Source: UBA935 sp031555615 (GTDB lineage Bacteria > Bacillota > Clostridia > Lachnospirales > Lachnospiraceae). From it: 64,000 nucleotides of DNA. The position numbers and the translations under genes were made by a program. Every line of letters begins with the position of its first letter. Within the stretch, counting starts at the first letter, position 1. Shown piece by piece: positions 33,035 to 43,857 of this stretch. The notes under the pieces were generated by a model that was given only the letters and a program-made list of their open reading frames with translations, was not told the origin of the DNA and did no database searches. The stretch lies in assembly GCA_031555615.1 (NCBI GenBank), contig JAVBUF010000003.1, positions 62,001 through 126,000 on the forward strand, given 5' to 3'.

Positions 33035-36000
33035 TTATGATTCTTTTTTCTTTTTCCGTGAAAGGAATGCTCCCAATCCGGCGATTATCCCAAGTACTGT
33101 AATTCCGACGATTGGTGTGTCGTCACCGGTTCTGGCTACTGCTGAAGCAGTTGCCGCTTCCTCGCTTACGGCTGGATCTTCCGGCTTTTTCACTAAACGC
33201 AAAAATACCGGTATTTCATCACTATCATCTGCAGATGAAGTTTCATTTTCCCCGCCGGCGGTCTGATTTTCCGGTTTGGGAGGGTCGATAACGGTTGCCT
33301 CGGTAACAAATAGTAAATCGATCTGAAGCGGAATGGGAAGCGTATCCAAGGTTATATCGACACCGGTTACATAGTTTCGCCCGGCATCATAGGTATAATT
33401 CACCCTTCCGCTAACTGCTACCATCGTCCTGACACCGGCAATCATGGTTTCTACCTGGCTGGTAAAGGTGTTATCTGCTTTGACATTGATTGCATATGCT
33501 GTTCCGGTCAAATCATCCATATTACGCAGGAACATCTGGTAAATATGTACCTTATATCCAGGTTCTGCTACTCCGTGAACTGTTACTTCCCGGGCATAGG
33601 GAACACCATTATTATATGACGGAACCCCATCTGCATAATCATTTACATTTCCACCCTCTACCTGCACCGTTCCATGTCTGCTGGATGTGGCGGCGTCCTG
33701 CTGGGTGATATTCCGAACCGCCAGTGTTGGTTCAAACACTACTTGTACATCTGTTTGCTTGGGCATACCGGCAACACTGTTTGCTAAGACTAATTTCACC
33801 CTTTTACTGCCGTCAATGCTGAGCGCATCATCCGCTATATTGGGGTAAGCCGCTCTCATTATGCTGAGATTTCCTGTCGAACCATTGATTTTACAATCTG
33901 ACAGTTTTTTCACTCCATAGGTACCATCCTGATTATCCGTCAGGTAATCCTCAATAGTTATCGTCATATCTTCATTTCCTGCAAAATCAGTATAAACGAT
34001 AGATAATTTACCTCCCAGCGCCCAGTACGTTTCCGGCTGCCATATAACGGCCACCTCATTAGGCTGATATTCATCCTCATTGGGTTGGTCCGGTGTTTCA
34101 CCAGTATCACTTCCGGTGATAACCTTAACCATGCCGCCGGCATTTGTTTTGCCCTGGTCTTGCGGGCTGATACCGGGATTCTTTGTATCATTTTCGATTT
34201 TCAGTTTAGTTTTTGCCATGTTGTAAGCATAGGCAATGGTGGGTGTCGGCGGTGTATTTATTTGACCCGTTAATCCTTGGGAGTAATACTGAGCTCCCGT
34301 ATCGGGACGCAGTTCATAATCATCATGATCCGCTTCCGTTACGGCATAATAATATCCTTGCGGGAGATCGGGAAGAACAGCTTTCTCACTGGCCTTAATT
34401 GTCACCGTTCCATCGTTTGTAGTTCTGGTGTCTTGCACCGCACTCAACGTATCATCATCAATTGCATAGACCTCATAGGTTCCGGCATAAAGGATTCCGT
34501 TAGCACCCGTAGGGATCGCATCTTTAGCGTATTTCACCGTAAATTCAAAGCTGATGTCATCCACACCACGATCTCTTTCTTTCTTAATAACCAGGTCGGC
34601 CTGCTGTAATCTGTTTGTGAAATCCGCTTCTGTGATATTACCTGATCCATTGTCTGCCTGACCGGTACTGTATCCATCGTTTCCGCCATCGCGGCTGTAA
34701 TATGTGGGAACAGTTTCCTTGATTCCATAGATTCTGGGTGTCGCCTCACCTTTGGAATATCTTAACAGACCCGAGACCGTATAGGTCCATTCGCTGCCGG
34801 TTTCATTCTTTACCCAGCCCAGGGTATAATCCTCAGCATCTACTTTCTGCCATGTGGAACCATTTTTATTGTCTTGATAATGTACCGTTATTTCCAAATC
34901 CTCCGGTCTGGTTCCGTAATAGTTGCTGTCATCCAGCCAACGCTTGGTTCCCGACAATGTAATCACTTCCTCTATCAGAGTGTTGGTGACTATAGTCTTA
35001 TCGGCAGTAACATTGGTCGTAAACTGATATTCATTTCCTCCTGTCTCAAAGCTTCCCACCGTAAGATCATCCGTCTTATCTGCCAGCCGGGATACTGATG
35101 TTTCAGTCTCTACGGCTCCACTTTTGGTTATAATAGCAGTTTCAATGGCCCGATAGCTGTATTTGTTTCCGGCGGTATCAAATCGAAGTAAATTTTCAAA
35201 AGTACCTGACTGTTTGTCACCATCTTTATTACTCACCATTTTCAGGGTGACGATGTTATTGGCATTGTTCTTTACATTCTCCCAGGCTTCCGTTCCAGTC
35301 TTGCTTTGCAGCGTAAAAACCAGGGCATGGGGCCGGGAACCATATAGATTATCATGATCCGCCCACTGCTTTTCCACTGTCAGCGAAACGGTATCCAGTT
35401 CGTTAATCACCTTTACGCTATGTGTCGCCCCGCCGGCTGTGGTATCCTTAATGTTGCCGGCTATTGCCACTCCTTTTCCGGCATCCGCTGCGATGCTTCC
35501 GGCTGTATCGCCGCTGCCTGCCGCAGTATACTCATAAGCCGGAGTCTTATATTGATTCACTGGTGTCTCAACCACCGAATAGTAGATATCCTTGCCATCC
35601 TTCCGGATCGGCAGTCCTGCCCAGGTATAGGAAAATGCTCCCGCAGCACCATCTGCAGTACCTATATTAACAGGATTGTCGGAACGTGATACCTTCGCTG
35701 CTCCGGTAATTCCATCTGTGTTGGTGGTGCTTTGCAGCTCCAGCATTACCGACGTTGGACGTGTCTCATAATTGTTGCCGTCAGGTTTCCATTCTTTCGT
35801 AACTTCCAGATTCATCACTCTGGGAGTATAGTTATTTTTAATATAAACCATTTTCCCTTTGACCGGGTTATCTTCCACATCGGGAATGTTTTCACAGTTT
35901 GACCCATAACTACCATTCTCACCGCTGATGCTATAGCTAATGGTATAAAGACTTCCTGTTACCGCTTCTTCCACCACCTGATAAGTACACTGGCTGCCGT

Positions 36001-39000
36001 CAGCCCGGTATTTGGGAAGGTCTTTCCAGGTATACTGCCAGCCATTGGCGGCATTTAAAACGATTGGGGCTGTTGATATCACGGGGGTGCCTCCAGGGTT
36101 ACCAACCGATTTCAGCACCACGCTCACACTGTCTGGTCTGATTCCGTCCTGATCGTCCGCATCATCCCATATCTTCCCAACGGTAATGTTGGTGCGAGAC
36201 TGCAGCGTATTTGTTACGGTTATTTCACCGTTAGCGGGATACGATGCCGCATCGGTAGTATAGCTGTCAAACACCGTCTTTCCGTCTACCAATACTCCGC
36301 TTTGGTCATTGACCTTGGTTTCCACAACGCGGTATTGATAAGCTGTTCCGGCATTGTTTTGAACCGGAAGACTGGCATATGTTGTCTTCCACGAATTGGT
36401 ACTCGTTAATCTCCTGACCGGATTTGCACTTTGAGTGCCCGGAACATCGGTCCATGTTCCGGAATCTCCCAGCCTGTATTGCAGCTTTACTTCGGCTGAA
36501 GCATATGGGAAGGGACCTCCGGTTAAGAGATTTCCGTTTATGTCCTTCCATATTTTTTCTACTTTCAGGTCAGTCACTGCAAGCTGGTTTACCATGTTAA
36601 TTGTTGCTGTAGTGGAACCGGTGGTTTCTGAAACTGTTGGTACTATTGTTTGAGACTGTCCACCTACTGTATATTCAATTTGATAGCCTGATGGTGCCAT
36701 TCCGTTACCGTCGGTTCCGGCATTTCCACTGACATTGGTTTCGATTACGCGATACAGATATTTCTGACCGTTATTCCAACGCGCCAGAAGATTCGGCCAT
36801 GAGCAGGAGACCGTTCCGTTGGCGGCAGGTTCTAATGTTTTCACCGCTGCTGCCACACTGGATGCCACAGCATCAGCCGGCGTCGAACCCGACGCTAGAC
36901 TTGACGTGTCTGCCTTTATGTTGACCCATCCACCTGTGTCACCATCATATCGCTGTAATATAGCATATACATACTTCGGACGAATAGGATTGGCGGTATC
37001 TGTTACAGCAAATCCCCAGTCTGTTGCCTTGGCATCAATACATGTTTTATTTAATGTTACTGTTATCCGTGTTGAACCGTGAACATTTTTGAGTTTAAAG
37101 TCTTTAAGCCCTTCAACTTCCGGTTGCGGATCGTTTTGCGTGTAAGGACTGCCCTCTGTTCCCCCTGCCAAGGTATATTTCCCTTGCAGTGCAGTGCTGG
37201 CCTCTCTGACTGCATATGTACTGAGGTCGTTCTGCGTCTTTGTGATTGCCCCGTCTTTGTATTTGGGAACATAGATCGTATTTGACTTCCACACATTTCC
37301 GGTACTATCCACAGTGCCATCGCGAGGCAATACTACTTCATAGACCTCAGCCGGGTCATCCTTTCCATCCCTGATAATATAGAAAGTGAGCGTTGTCGGA
37401 CGTACGCCATCCCGATCATCGTCATCATCCCATGTTTTCTCGATGGTCAATGGGATGGTTTCAATCGTATTGGTTACTGTTGCATAATCTGCTGCCAATG
37501 CTATCCCGATTCCCGAACAGCCTTGTTCTATTGCCCGGTATTGCACAGGATCCTCGCTGCCCACAGAACCGCCACTGCCTTTATCATACATGGGTAACTC
37601 TGTAAAAGTAATTTTTTCGTTATTTGTCAGCAAGTCTATTAATTTATCTTTTTTCACCTCTTTGGTTACAGGCCCGTTGCTGTCGCTAAATGTATTCCAC
37701 GTTATGGAATCAGTACTGTACTCCAAGTTAAAGGTGATGGAGGAAGGCAGAAGCAAATTATAGTCTGCTGCTGTTAAATCAGCAACTTTATCCGGTTCCG
37801 CATCCGTCGGTACTTTTTTCTGCCATTTCTTAAGAATCGCATAATCGGTAGGTATCAGCTTGTTGACAATGCCTGCTGTAACATTTCCGTCATTTCCCGC
37901 CTTTCCTGTCACTATCAGATTCTGATCGACTGTCCTGTACGCATCATAACCGTTAGGGGCATATGCTTCATAATTCTTATCCCTCCATACTTCTTCCACA
38001 TAGTATATATATGTGCTTCCGTCAGGCGCATATCTGCACAAAGTTGCTTCTCCGACAGAACCGCCCTCCGGTTTGCCGAACAAATAATTGCCGCCCTTAT
38101 TATAAACCGAATACTTCCACACATCATGCGCTGCATCAGCATCGGTCCAATCGATTCGCACCTCATCGGTAATATCCACCGGTGCATCCGACTTTCCGCT
38201 TATCGAACGCCATATCCTTAAATCCAGATTTTCTGGTAACGGTCTTATTTCAAAGCGGTCTTTGCTGTCACCTTCCCATTTCTTGGTTCCGCTTAATGAC
38301 ACATAGTTTCCACCGGTATAAGTGTTGGTTATATCATACTTGAACGGCACAGCTGCATCCGTTGTATCTCTTACAATATCTGTTTGATATCCTTTGATGG
38401 TCTCTTCGACATAGTAATGAAACTTATTACCGTTATAGCCGTAAAGAGGCAATTCTGTAAATGTATAGGTTTCCGTGTTTGCAGCATCATTTCCCTTCCA
38501 TGTAAATGTCGTAGATATTTCGGTATCCTCTTTGGTTCCATCCTTGAGATTTCCATGACCATCGGTTAGCTGCCGCCAGAGTTTTACTTCTGCCGTAACA
38601 CTGGTATCGTTTGGTACAGCTGCCCATGTTTTGGATACCGTAACCGCCACTTTTTCATCTTCATTCAAACCATTTTTTTTGAAAATGTTTTTGACAATCA
38701 AATTGTATTCATCATATATGGGTGCTGCATAGCCATTAATCACTGTAGGCTCTAAGGCCCTATACTTAATTATGGTTCCATACTCATCATATTTGGGAAG
38801 CTTTTCCCCATCAGCCTTACCAAAGGTAAACTCTGTCTGTCCTCCGTGCAAAGTTACTTCAATTTTGTTTTCTCCGTCTTTAACAGGTTCATATTGTGCG
38901 CCCTGGTCATTATATTTGCATAACCTCAATTCTAATTTGACTTCCGGAAAGTTATCAGAAGATATGTTATCCAAATTAAGCCATATTTTCTGACCGTTCA

Positions 39001-42000
39001 GGAAGCGTTTTGCTGCGCGTCTGTTCACGATGGTTTCGCCATTATATGCCCGCTTATCAGTCTTGGCTTCGCCTGTCACCTCATAAATTTTTGCTACATC
39101 ATCAGGCAGCAGAATCGCACCCAGCTGTGCAAGAGCAGCATCCTGATTTTCCATTTCGGTTATCTTTTCAGGTTCACAAGCATAATACTCCGCATCAGCA
39201 TATTCATACGTTGCAGCATAAGGCATGTCTTCTACCGCCCAGTAGGTAATCTCTTCACCGCCAGAGTTGTAACGAGGCAATTGCCCGAAATCGCATATCC
39301 AGTAATAATCACTCTTTGTTGTGTCCCATACCCGCTCTACATAGTTATCGCCGGTCATTTCCTTCGGTTCACCTGAACCAATTTGCCTCCACAGCGTCAG
39401 ATAGATATCTGGCCGGTTTTTAATCTCTATCCTGGCATCCGGATTAGCCGCCGGATTATTTCTGGTAATATCCCTCCAGATTTTATGTATCTTGAAGGAT
39501 ATGGTTTCACTTCTGGCATTGAGTACCGTATCATACATTTCATCCGGTCCGATATCACCGCCATTATGTTCTCCCCATACAGCATTTCTCCTTACAGATA
39601 CCGAATACCGTTGTTCATTTTTTGTCAGTGTATATTCACCATTTCGGACCAGATGCACTGCATTTTCCACTGCGCTCTTTCCGCTTAACTCTTTAACCGC
39701 AACTTCTTTGACTGTATACAGATACAAAACTCCTTTTTCATCATATTTAGGAAATCCGGTTACCCGAGCCTTAAATTGACTACTCCAATCGATCTGATCA
39801 AATACGTCCTTAAATAGTTTCACATCAGTCAGTTCAGTAGCAAATTCTGTTGCAATCGTCAAGGTCTGATAGGGCGATGTTTTCCCATTGAGTGTTACGG
39901 TCGCAACTGTAGCAGCCTCGCTTTCATCTTCATAGGTACCCCTTCTTGTAATCTCCAATGTCACCTGCTGTTCAACATCAGTTAAATGGTAATCTGCATC
40001 GTTCCATTCTTTCTGCAAGTCAAAGTTCACCGTTCCGAACCGGGTGTTGCGGAAGGTGTACATTGTTCTTTTGTGATCTTTATCCAAAGTAACATAAGCC
40101 TCTACATTGTAAAAATGAGCATCCGTTTTCAATGTTCCGATTTCAGTCGGATTATTACTGTCTGTGCTTAATGCGAATCCGCTGCCGGCATCTTTTTCTT
40201 CTACAAAATAATTAGTATTACCTCGTTTTACGCTGACTTCCTTCACATAATAGTTATTGGGATCTTCGTCATAATTATCTGCATCACTACCCGGGCCCGT
40301 GAGTCGAATCCAGCCGCGCCAATCTTCTCCTTGGGTCAGCTCAATCTCAGCGTCCGGAACCTTCTTCCAGTTACTTCCCCCGTCTGCCTTATGATAAAGT
40401 GCTACAGTTACCGGCCCCCGACAGTTTTCATCGCCATCATCTTTCCAGTCCTTGTAAATTTCAATCCATTTGCCATTTCCCGTAGGAGTATTGGTTATTG
40501 TTGCTTTTACAAGTCCTTTTAAGGCACCGGTCTCAGTATCAGTCACTTCTCCACTTTCATACGTAACCCTGGCGCTATAGCCCTCCGGTACTGCTGTTTC
40601 CGATACCGCATACTTGATTTCTCTGCCTTCCTCGTCATAACGTAGCTGATCTTCAACTTTTTCCCAGGCACTTGTCCATTTAACACCGTCCCTTGCCCAT
40701 GTTTGACTTTTCAGTATTGTACCGGAAGTGCTGTTTACAATAAAATCAATATCTACCGGCGGCTCGGTCTGCCCACTCTTTAATCCATTCCAGATCTTTT
40801 TGACCCATATATCGGTGGTTCCTATCAGACGGTTGGTTAATTGAATATTTCCGGAATTATCCGTTTCCTCTTTGAGTTCAAATCCATAGCCGTTGATTAC
40901 ACAAGTTTTTGTTTTAATTGTCGTTCCATCCGGTTTGATTATCTCACTGTCATTCTCAATTGTGCTTACATCAACAGTGTCCTCTGTTCCCTTTATCGCA
41001 ATGGTAATCGCTTTTTCACTGACTGAATACTTATACTCCAAGCCCCTTGCATCATATTTTGGCAGGCTGGCAAACGTATGGGTTTTCTCCATTGTTTCTG
41101 CTCGAAAACCACCCAGATCTATCGTTTCAATAACATCCCATTTGCTTTGGTCTGTAGTATTTTTTAGTTGTCGTTTTAGCTCAAGCTTTATGGAGGCATC
41201 CATATTCTGAATAGCCGCTGCCTTCCAGGTTTTGGTTACTGCTACATCTGTGGTACCCACCCGTACGTTTTCCAGAATACCACCGTCAAGAAGTGCATTG
41301 GTACTCTTCTTATAGGTGTTATCCGCCAACACTTCCTGTACATAATAAATATATTCATATCCTTCTTCGTCAAAACGGGGAAGGCCATACGGATAGTCAC
41401 TGGCATACTTATCAGCAACGGCAACGGCCGAGGTAGAGTCACTGGCTTTTTCAAAGTTAATTGGATAGTTTGTAATCGTTTTATCAGGTAAAAAACGCAT
41501 CCCTTGAACCGGAGATCCTTGTCTGTAGTCGTTGCCTTCTTTTTTCAGATAGCGCATTAAAATCAAGGTGTATTCCGGCCGGTTCGCCTTCGTAATATCC
41601 TCGTCATCATCCAGCCATTTTTTAGTAGCTGCGTATTCCACATAATCATTCAAAGTATTGGTAATCTGTCCTCCGTTATAGCAGGCATCTTTCCGATCCA
41701 CATAATTACCAATATTTTCATAGCTGGTCTTATATGTTGCTCCGGAAACCTTATTGCCATCTGCAATCGCAACCGTTCCCTCTGTCACATAATAGATATA
41801 GGGCATGCCATCCGCATCATACTGCGGCAATTGACTGATGGTGTACGTCCACGTATCACCAACCACCTTTACTGTTGCGTTATCCCCCAATGTACCTAAA
41901 GACTTTGCTGTTGTGTCTGTACCTATCATCCGGAATAAAGTTAACTTGCTTTTCAGCTGATCCTGATCAACTGATCTGGTCAGATAATCGTTTGATGCAT

Positions 42001-43678
42001 CTCGCCAAACTTTGTCAAAGATTACCGATCCCTTTTTGGTGCACTTCACTGTATTACCTTCCACCACAACATCATAGTTCATCGCCAGGGTATCCGTAGG
42101 TTCTACATTGGTTATCATAAATGAATAGGTTATTCCTATTGTGTCCGGCTGTTCTCCTTGATATATGGGATTCCCGACTTCATCTTGGTCCGGTACCTCT
42201 GCCAGTTCTTTCGGTAATGCATATGTATAGGTCCATTTGCCATTATCGGTTTTATTGGGTGCAGGCATTCCGTATTGAACCGCTTTGTCTTCATCCGCCT
42301 GGTCTATAAACCAACTTTCTAATACGTAATCTGTCAGCAACGCAGGTTCTTGCATTCCGTCTGTCATATAATATATCTCAAGCTCAGGTTCCACTCTTCC
42401 ATCCGGGTTAGTGTTTACATCATACATCCCTTCGTTATTATCATTCCACTTAACATTTACCACATAGGAAGTTTCTCCACTGGCCTGGAAATCTCCGGGT
42501 TGGGGGCCATCCGGATTACTCAGTATCTCCATCATAAGGATGCCTGCGCTACTCTCACAGACATTCACCAACGTTCCGCCCTCATACAAATATTCTTCAT
42601 CCCCCTCATGAGGCTCAACATTCTCATAATACGCCAAATAATCGTCTGCATTTTGATCCACCTGCACACGGTACTCTATTTCCTCACCAGTCTGGGGATT
42701 ATATTGCAGACAGTCAGATATCTGCCATGTTCCGTCACTTTCGCTTAGACTGACGCCGCCGGTAAGGTTGCCGAAAGTATTTTCCTCCCCACCGGTTGTG
42801 GAGCAGGATAGTTCCACTGCACCTTCATCCGGATTCTCCGCGTCTTCTGTTTTTTCGATTCGGTAAGCTCCGGTTACATCCTTTCGGCTCACGTAAATCA
42901 GATCAGTGCCTCCCGGGGCATTGCTCTGTCCGGCAGTTGTGATGTCCTGACCACTGAGATAATACAGGCTTGTCCCACTACCATCGTACCAATCGGTATC
43001 ACGGATACTGTATTGATATACGTTGCCGTCTTCATCCGATATTGGCAAATCGGTAAATTCATAGTTCCAAACCGGAAATCCCTGGTAATCGCTATCAGTC
43101 TCCTGTATCCCTGGCTGACTGCCTTCCAGCGGTTCGTCATCCTGATAAAGTATCAGATTTTTCGTTTCAGGAGATGTTCCCATGAAAATCAACCGGCCCG
43201 ATATGTTCTGGGTATCCAGTCCTGCCATGGCCATCATACGCATAGGTGCGTCCGCTTCTCCCAATGGTATAAGCGGATCCTGTTCTTCGGCAGTTAACCC
43301 TTCTTCACCAGAGTCATCATCCAAATCACCGGTATCCTCTCCATTATCTATCTTGCCATTGTCCATTTGGCCATCGTTCATTTGGTCATCGTCAATGCTG
43401 CCTGTGCCATCACCTTCCGCTGCCACATCATCATTACTGTTATCTACCGGATCTCCTTCCCCTCCTTCCGTACTGTCCTGCAATACTTCAGCAAAAACAA
43501 ACTGGCTGATTTGAAGCTGTGGGAAAATCATTACAAAAATCAAAAAAACAATAAATAGACGTTTGGCAACAGGTGCCAGCCGACTGCACCACCTGTTCCA
43601 CAAACGCCTCTTTCTCCGTCTCTCATTTTCTTTAATTTTCAGTATCAGTTCTTTATTTTTATATGCGCTGTTTTTCAT
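33035..43678 (-). CDS. Giant cell-wall-anchored surface protein with about twenty CnaB repeats
   Basis: 3547 residues from the ATG at 43678, placed 5 bases after GGGGG (an ATG one codon earlier is possible). Long signal peptide with basic N-region and hydrophobic core, cleavage about FVFA^EVL (residue 64). An acidic Asp/Gly/Asn-rich linker (70-130) follows. The bulk is tandem CnaB-type B repeats of ~90-150 residues, each starting with a V-x-K-x-W-D/N-D motif (e.g. KTWDDDDDRDGVRP, KIWDDADDQDGIRPDS) and ending with an Asn-containing strand (TNT type); in this family Lys, Asn and a Glu make intramolecular isopeptide bonds. The C-terminus is a sorting signal: VARTGDDTP about 3514, hydrophobic helix, KKKK tail. 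Probably an extended adhesin or stalk. I see no frameshift. Confidence 0.9.
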   Translation of the reverse strand: MKNSAYKNKELILKIKENERRRKRRLWNRWCSRLAPVAKRLFIVFLIFVMIFPQLQISQFVFAEVLQDSTEGGEGDPVDNSNDDVAAEGDGTGSIDDDQMNDGQMDNGKIDNGEDTGDLDDDSGEEGLTAEEQDPLIPLGEADAPMRMMAMAGLDTQNISGRLIFMGTSPETKNLILYQDDEPLEGSQPGIQETDSDYQGFPVWNYEFTDLPISDEDGNVYQYSIRDTDWYDGSGTSLYYLSGQDITTAGQSNAPGGTDLIYVSRKDVTGAYRIEKTEDAENPDEGAVELSCSTTGGEENTFGNLTGGVSLSESDGTWQISDCLQYNPQTGEEIEYRVQVDQNADDYLAYYENVEPHEGDEEYLYEGGTLVNVCESSAGILMMEILSNPDGPQPGDFQASGETSYVVNVKWNDNNEGMYDVNTNPDGRVEPELEIYYMTDGMQEPALLTDYVLESWFIDQADEDKAVQYGMPAPNKTDNGKWTYTYALPKELAEVPDQDEVGNPIYQGEQPDTIGITYSFMITNVEPTDTLAMNYDVVVEGNTVKCTKKGSVIFDKVWRDASNDYLTRSVDQDQLKSKLTLFRMIGTDTTAKSLGTLGDNATVKVVGDTWTYTISQLPQYDADGMPYIYYVTEGTVAIADGNKVSGATYKTSYENIGNYVDRKDACYNGGQITNTLNDYVEYAATKKWLDDDEDITKANRPEYTLILMRYLKKEGNDYRQGSPVQGMRFLPDKTITNYPINFEKASDSTSAVAVADKYASDYPYGLPRFDEEGYEYIYYVQEVLADNTYKKSTNALLDGGILENVRVGTTDVAVTKTWKAAAIQNMDASIKLELKRQLKNTTDQSKWDVIETIDLGGFRAETMEKTHTFASLPKYDARGLEYKYSVSEKAITIAIKGTEDTVDVSTIENDSEIIKPDGTTIKTKTCVINGYGFELKEETDNSGNIQLTNRLIGTTDIWVKKIWNGLKSGQTEPPVDIDFIVNSTSGTILKSQTWARDGVKWTSAWEKVEDQLRYDEEGREIKYAVSETAVPEGYSARVTYESGEVTDTETGALKGLVKATITNTPTGNGKWIEIYKDWKDDGDENCRGPVTVALYHKADGGSNWKKVPDAEIELTQGEDWRGWIRLTGPGSDADNYDEDPNNYYVKEVSVKRGNTNYFVEEKDAGSGFALSTDSNNPTEIGTLKTDAHFYNVEAYVTLDKDHKRTMYTFRNTRFGTVNFDLQKEWNDADYHLTDVEQQVTLEITRRGTYEDESEAATVATVTLNGKTSPYQTLTIATEFATELTDVKLFKDVFDQIDWSSQFKARVTGFPKYDEKGVLYLYTVKEVAVKELSGKSAVENAVHLVRNGEYTLTKNEQRYSVSVRRNAVWGEHNGGDIGPDEMYDTVLNARSETISFKIHKIWRDITRNNPAANPDARIEIKNRPDIYLTLWRQIGSGEPKEMTGDNYVERVWDTTKSDYYWICDFGQLPRYNSGGEEITYWAVEDMPYAATYEYADAEYYACEPEKITEMENQDAALAQLGAILLPDDVAKIYEVTGEAKTDKRAYNGETIVNRRAAKRFLNGQKIWLNLDNISSDNFPEVKLELRLCKYNDQGAQYEPVKDGENKIEVTLHGGQTEFTFGKADGEKLPKYDEYGTIIKYRALEPTVINGYAAPIYDEYNLIVKNIFKKNGLNEDEKVAVTVSKTWAAVPNDTSVTAEVKLWRQLTDGHGNLKDGTKEDTEISTTFTWKGNDAANTETYTFTELPLYGYNGNKFHYYVEETIKGYQTDIVRDTTDAAVPFKYDITNTYTGGNYVSLSGTKKWEGDSKDRFEIRPLPENLDLRIWRSISGKSDAPVDITDEVRIDWTDADAAHDVWKYSVYNKGGNYLFGKPEGGSVGEATLCRYAPDGSTYIYYVEEVWRDKNYEAYAPNGYDAYRTVDQNLIVTGKAGNDGNVTAGIVNKLIPTDYAILKKWQKKVPTDAEPDKVADLTAADYNLLLPSSITFNLEYSTDSITWNTFSDSNGPVTKEVKKDKLIDLLTNNEKITFTELPMYDKGSGGSVGSEDPVQYRAIEQGCSGIGIALAADYATVTNTIETIPLTIEKTWDDDDDRDGVRPTTLTFYIIRDGKDDPAEVYEVVLPRDGTVDSTGNVWKSNTIYVPKYKDGAITKTQNDLSTYAVREASTALQGKYTLAGGTEGSPYTQNDPQPEVEGLKDFKLKNVHGSTRITVTLNKTCIDAKATDWGFAVTDTANPIRPKYVYAILQRYDGDTGGWVNIKADTSSLASGSTPADAVASSVAAAVKTLEPAANGTVSCSWPNLLARWNNGQKYLYRVIETNVSGNAGTDGNGMAPSGYQIEYTVGGQSQTIVPTVSETTGSTTATINMVNQLAVTDLKVEKIWKDINGNLLTGGPFPYASAEVKLQYRLGDSGTWTDVPGTQSANPVRRLTSTNSWKTTYASLPVQNNAGTAYQYRVVETKVNDQSGVLVDGKTVFDSYTTDAASYPANGEITVTNTLQSRTNITVGKIWDDADDQDGIRPDSVSVVLKSVGNPGGTPVISTAPIVLNAANGWQYTWKDLPKYRADGSQCTYQVVEEAVTGSLYTISYSISGENGSYGSNCENIPDVEDNPVKGKMVYIKNNYTPRVMNLEVTKEWKPDGNNYETRPTSVMLELQSTTNTDGITGAAKVSRSDNPVNIGTADGAAGAFSYTWAGLPIRKDGKDIYYSVVETPVNQYKTPAYEYTAAGSGDTAGSIAADAGKGVAIAGNIKDTTAGGATHSVKVINELDTVSLTVEKQWADHDNLYGSRPHALVFTLQSKTGTEAWENVKNNANNIVTLKMVSNKDGDKQSGTFENLLRFDTAGNKYSYRAIETAIITKSGAVETETSVSRLADKTDDLTVGSFETGGNEYQFTTNVTADKTIVTNTLIEEVITLSGTKRWLDDSNYYGTRPEDLEITVHYQDNKNGSTWQKVDAEDYTLGWVKNETGSEWTYTVSGLLRYSKGEATPRIYGIKETVPTYYSRDGGNDGYSTGQADNGSGNITEADFTNRLQQADLVIKKERDRGVDDISFEFTVKYAKDAIPTGANGILYAGTYEVYAIDDDTLSAVQDTRTTNDGTVTIKASEKAVLPDLPQGYYYAVTEADHDDYELRPDTGAQYYSQGLTGQINTPPTPTIAYAYNMAKTKLKIENDTKNPGISPQDQGKTNAGGMVKVITGSDTGETPDQPNEDEYQPNEVAVIWQPETYWALGGKLSIVYTDFAGNEDMTITIEDYLTDNQDGTYGVKKLSDCKINGSTGNLSIMRAAYPNIADDALSIDGSKRVKLVLANSVAGMPKQTDVQVVFEPTLAVRNITQQDAATSSRHGTVQVEGGNVNDYADGVPSYNNGVPYAREVTVHGVAEPGYKVHIYQMFLRNMDDLTGTAYAINVKADNTFTSQVETMIAGVRTMVAVSGRVNYTYDAGRNYVTGVDITLDTLPIPLQIDLLFVTEATVIDPPKPENQTAGGENETSSADDSDEIPVFLRLVKKPEDPAVSEEAATASAVARTGDDTPIVGITVLGIIAGLGAFLSRKKKKES

Positions 43679-43723
43679 CATATCCCCCTTATATCCATAA
43701 TTCTGCCCCTAACAATTAGCATA

Positions 43724-43752
43724 ATTCTACAATAAGTACGAAATTATGTCAA
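43724..43752 (-). promoter_or_regulatory. Promoter of the CnaB surface protein-sortase operon
   Basis: On the reverse strand TTGACA (43752-43747), 17-base spacer, TAGAAT (43729-43724); about 45 bases before the start codon. Confidence 0.7.
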
Positions 43753-43792
43753 TTCAATTTACTCTTTAACAAATGATCTGAAAATGATAAAA

Positions 43793-43835
43793 GCGGTTCG
43801 CAGGCTCTGATAAAAAATATGAGCCTGCGAACCGC
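43793..43835. terminator. Terminator of the sugar ABC transporter operon
   Basis: GCGGTTCGCAGGCTC (43793-43807) pairs perfectly with its complement (43821-43835), 15 bp; on the reverse strand a TTTT tract follows, and A/T runs flank both sides. Confidence 0.9.
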
Positions 43836-43857
43836 ATTTTTTCTTATTTTTTGTTGC

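Noticed and set aside
33035..43678. Possible assembly chimera or frameshifts in the very large surface protein gene
   Set aside because: The frame is continuous for 10.6 kb with regular CnaB units, a signal peptide at one end and a sorting signal at the other; nothing suggests a break.
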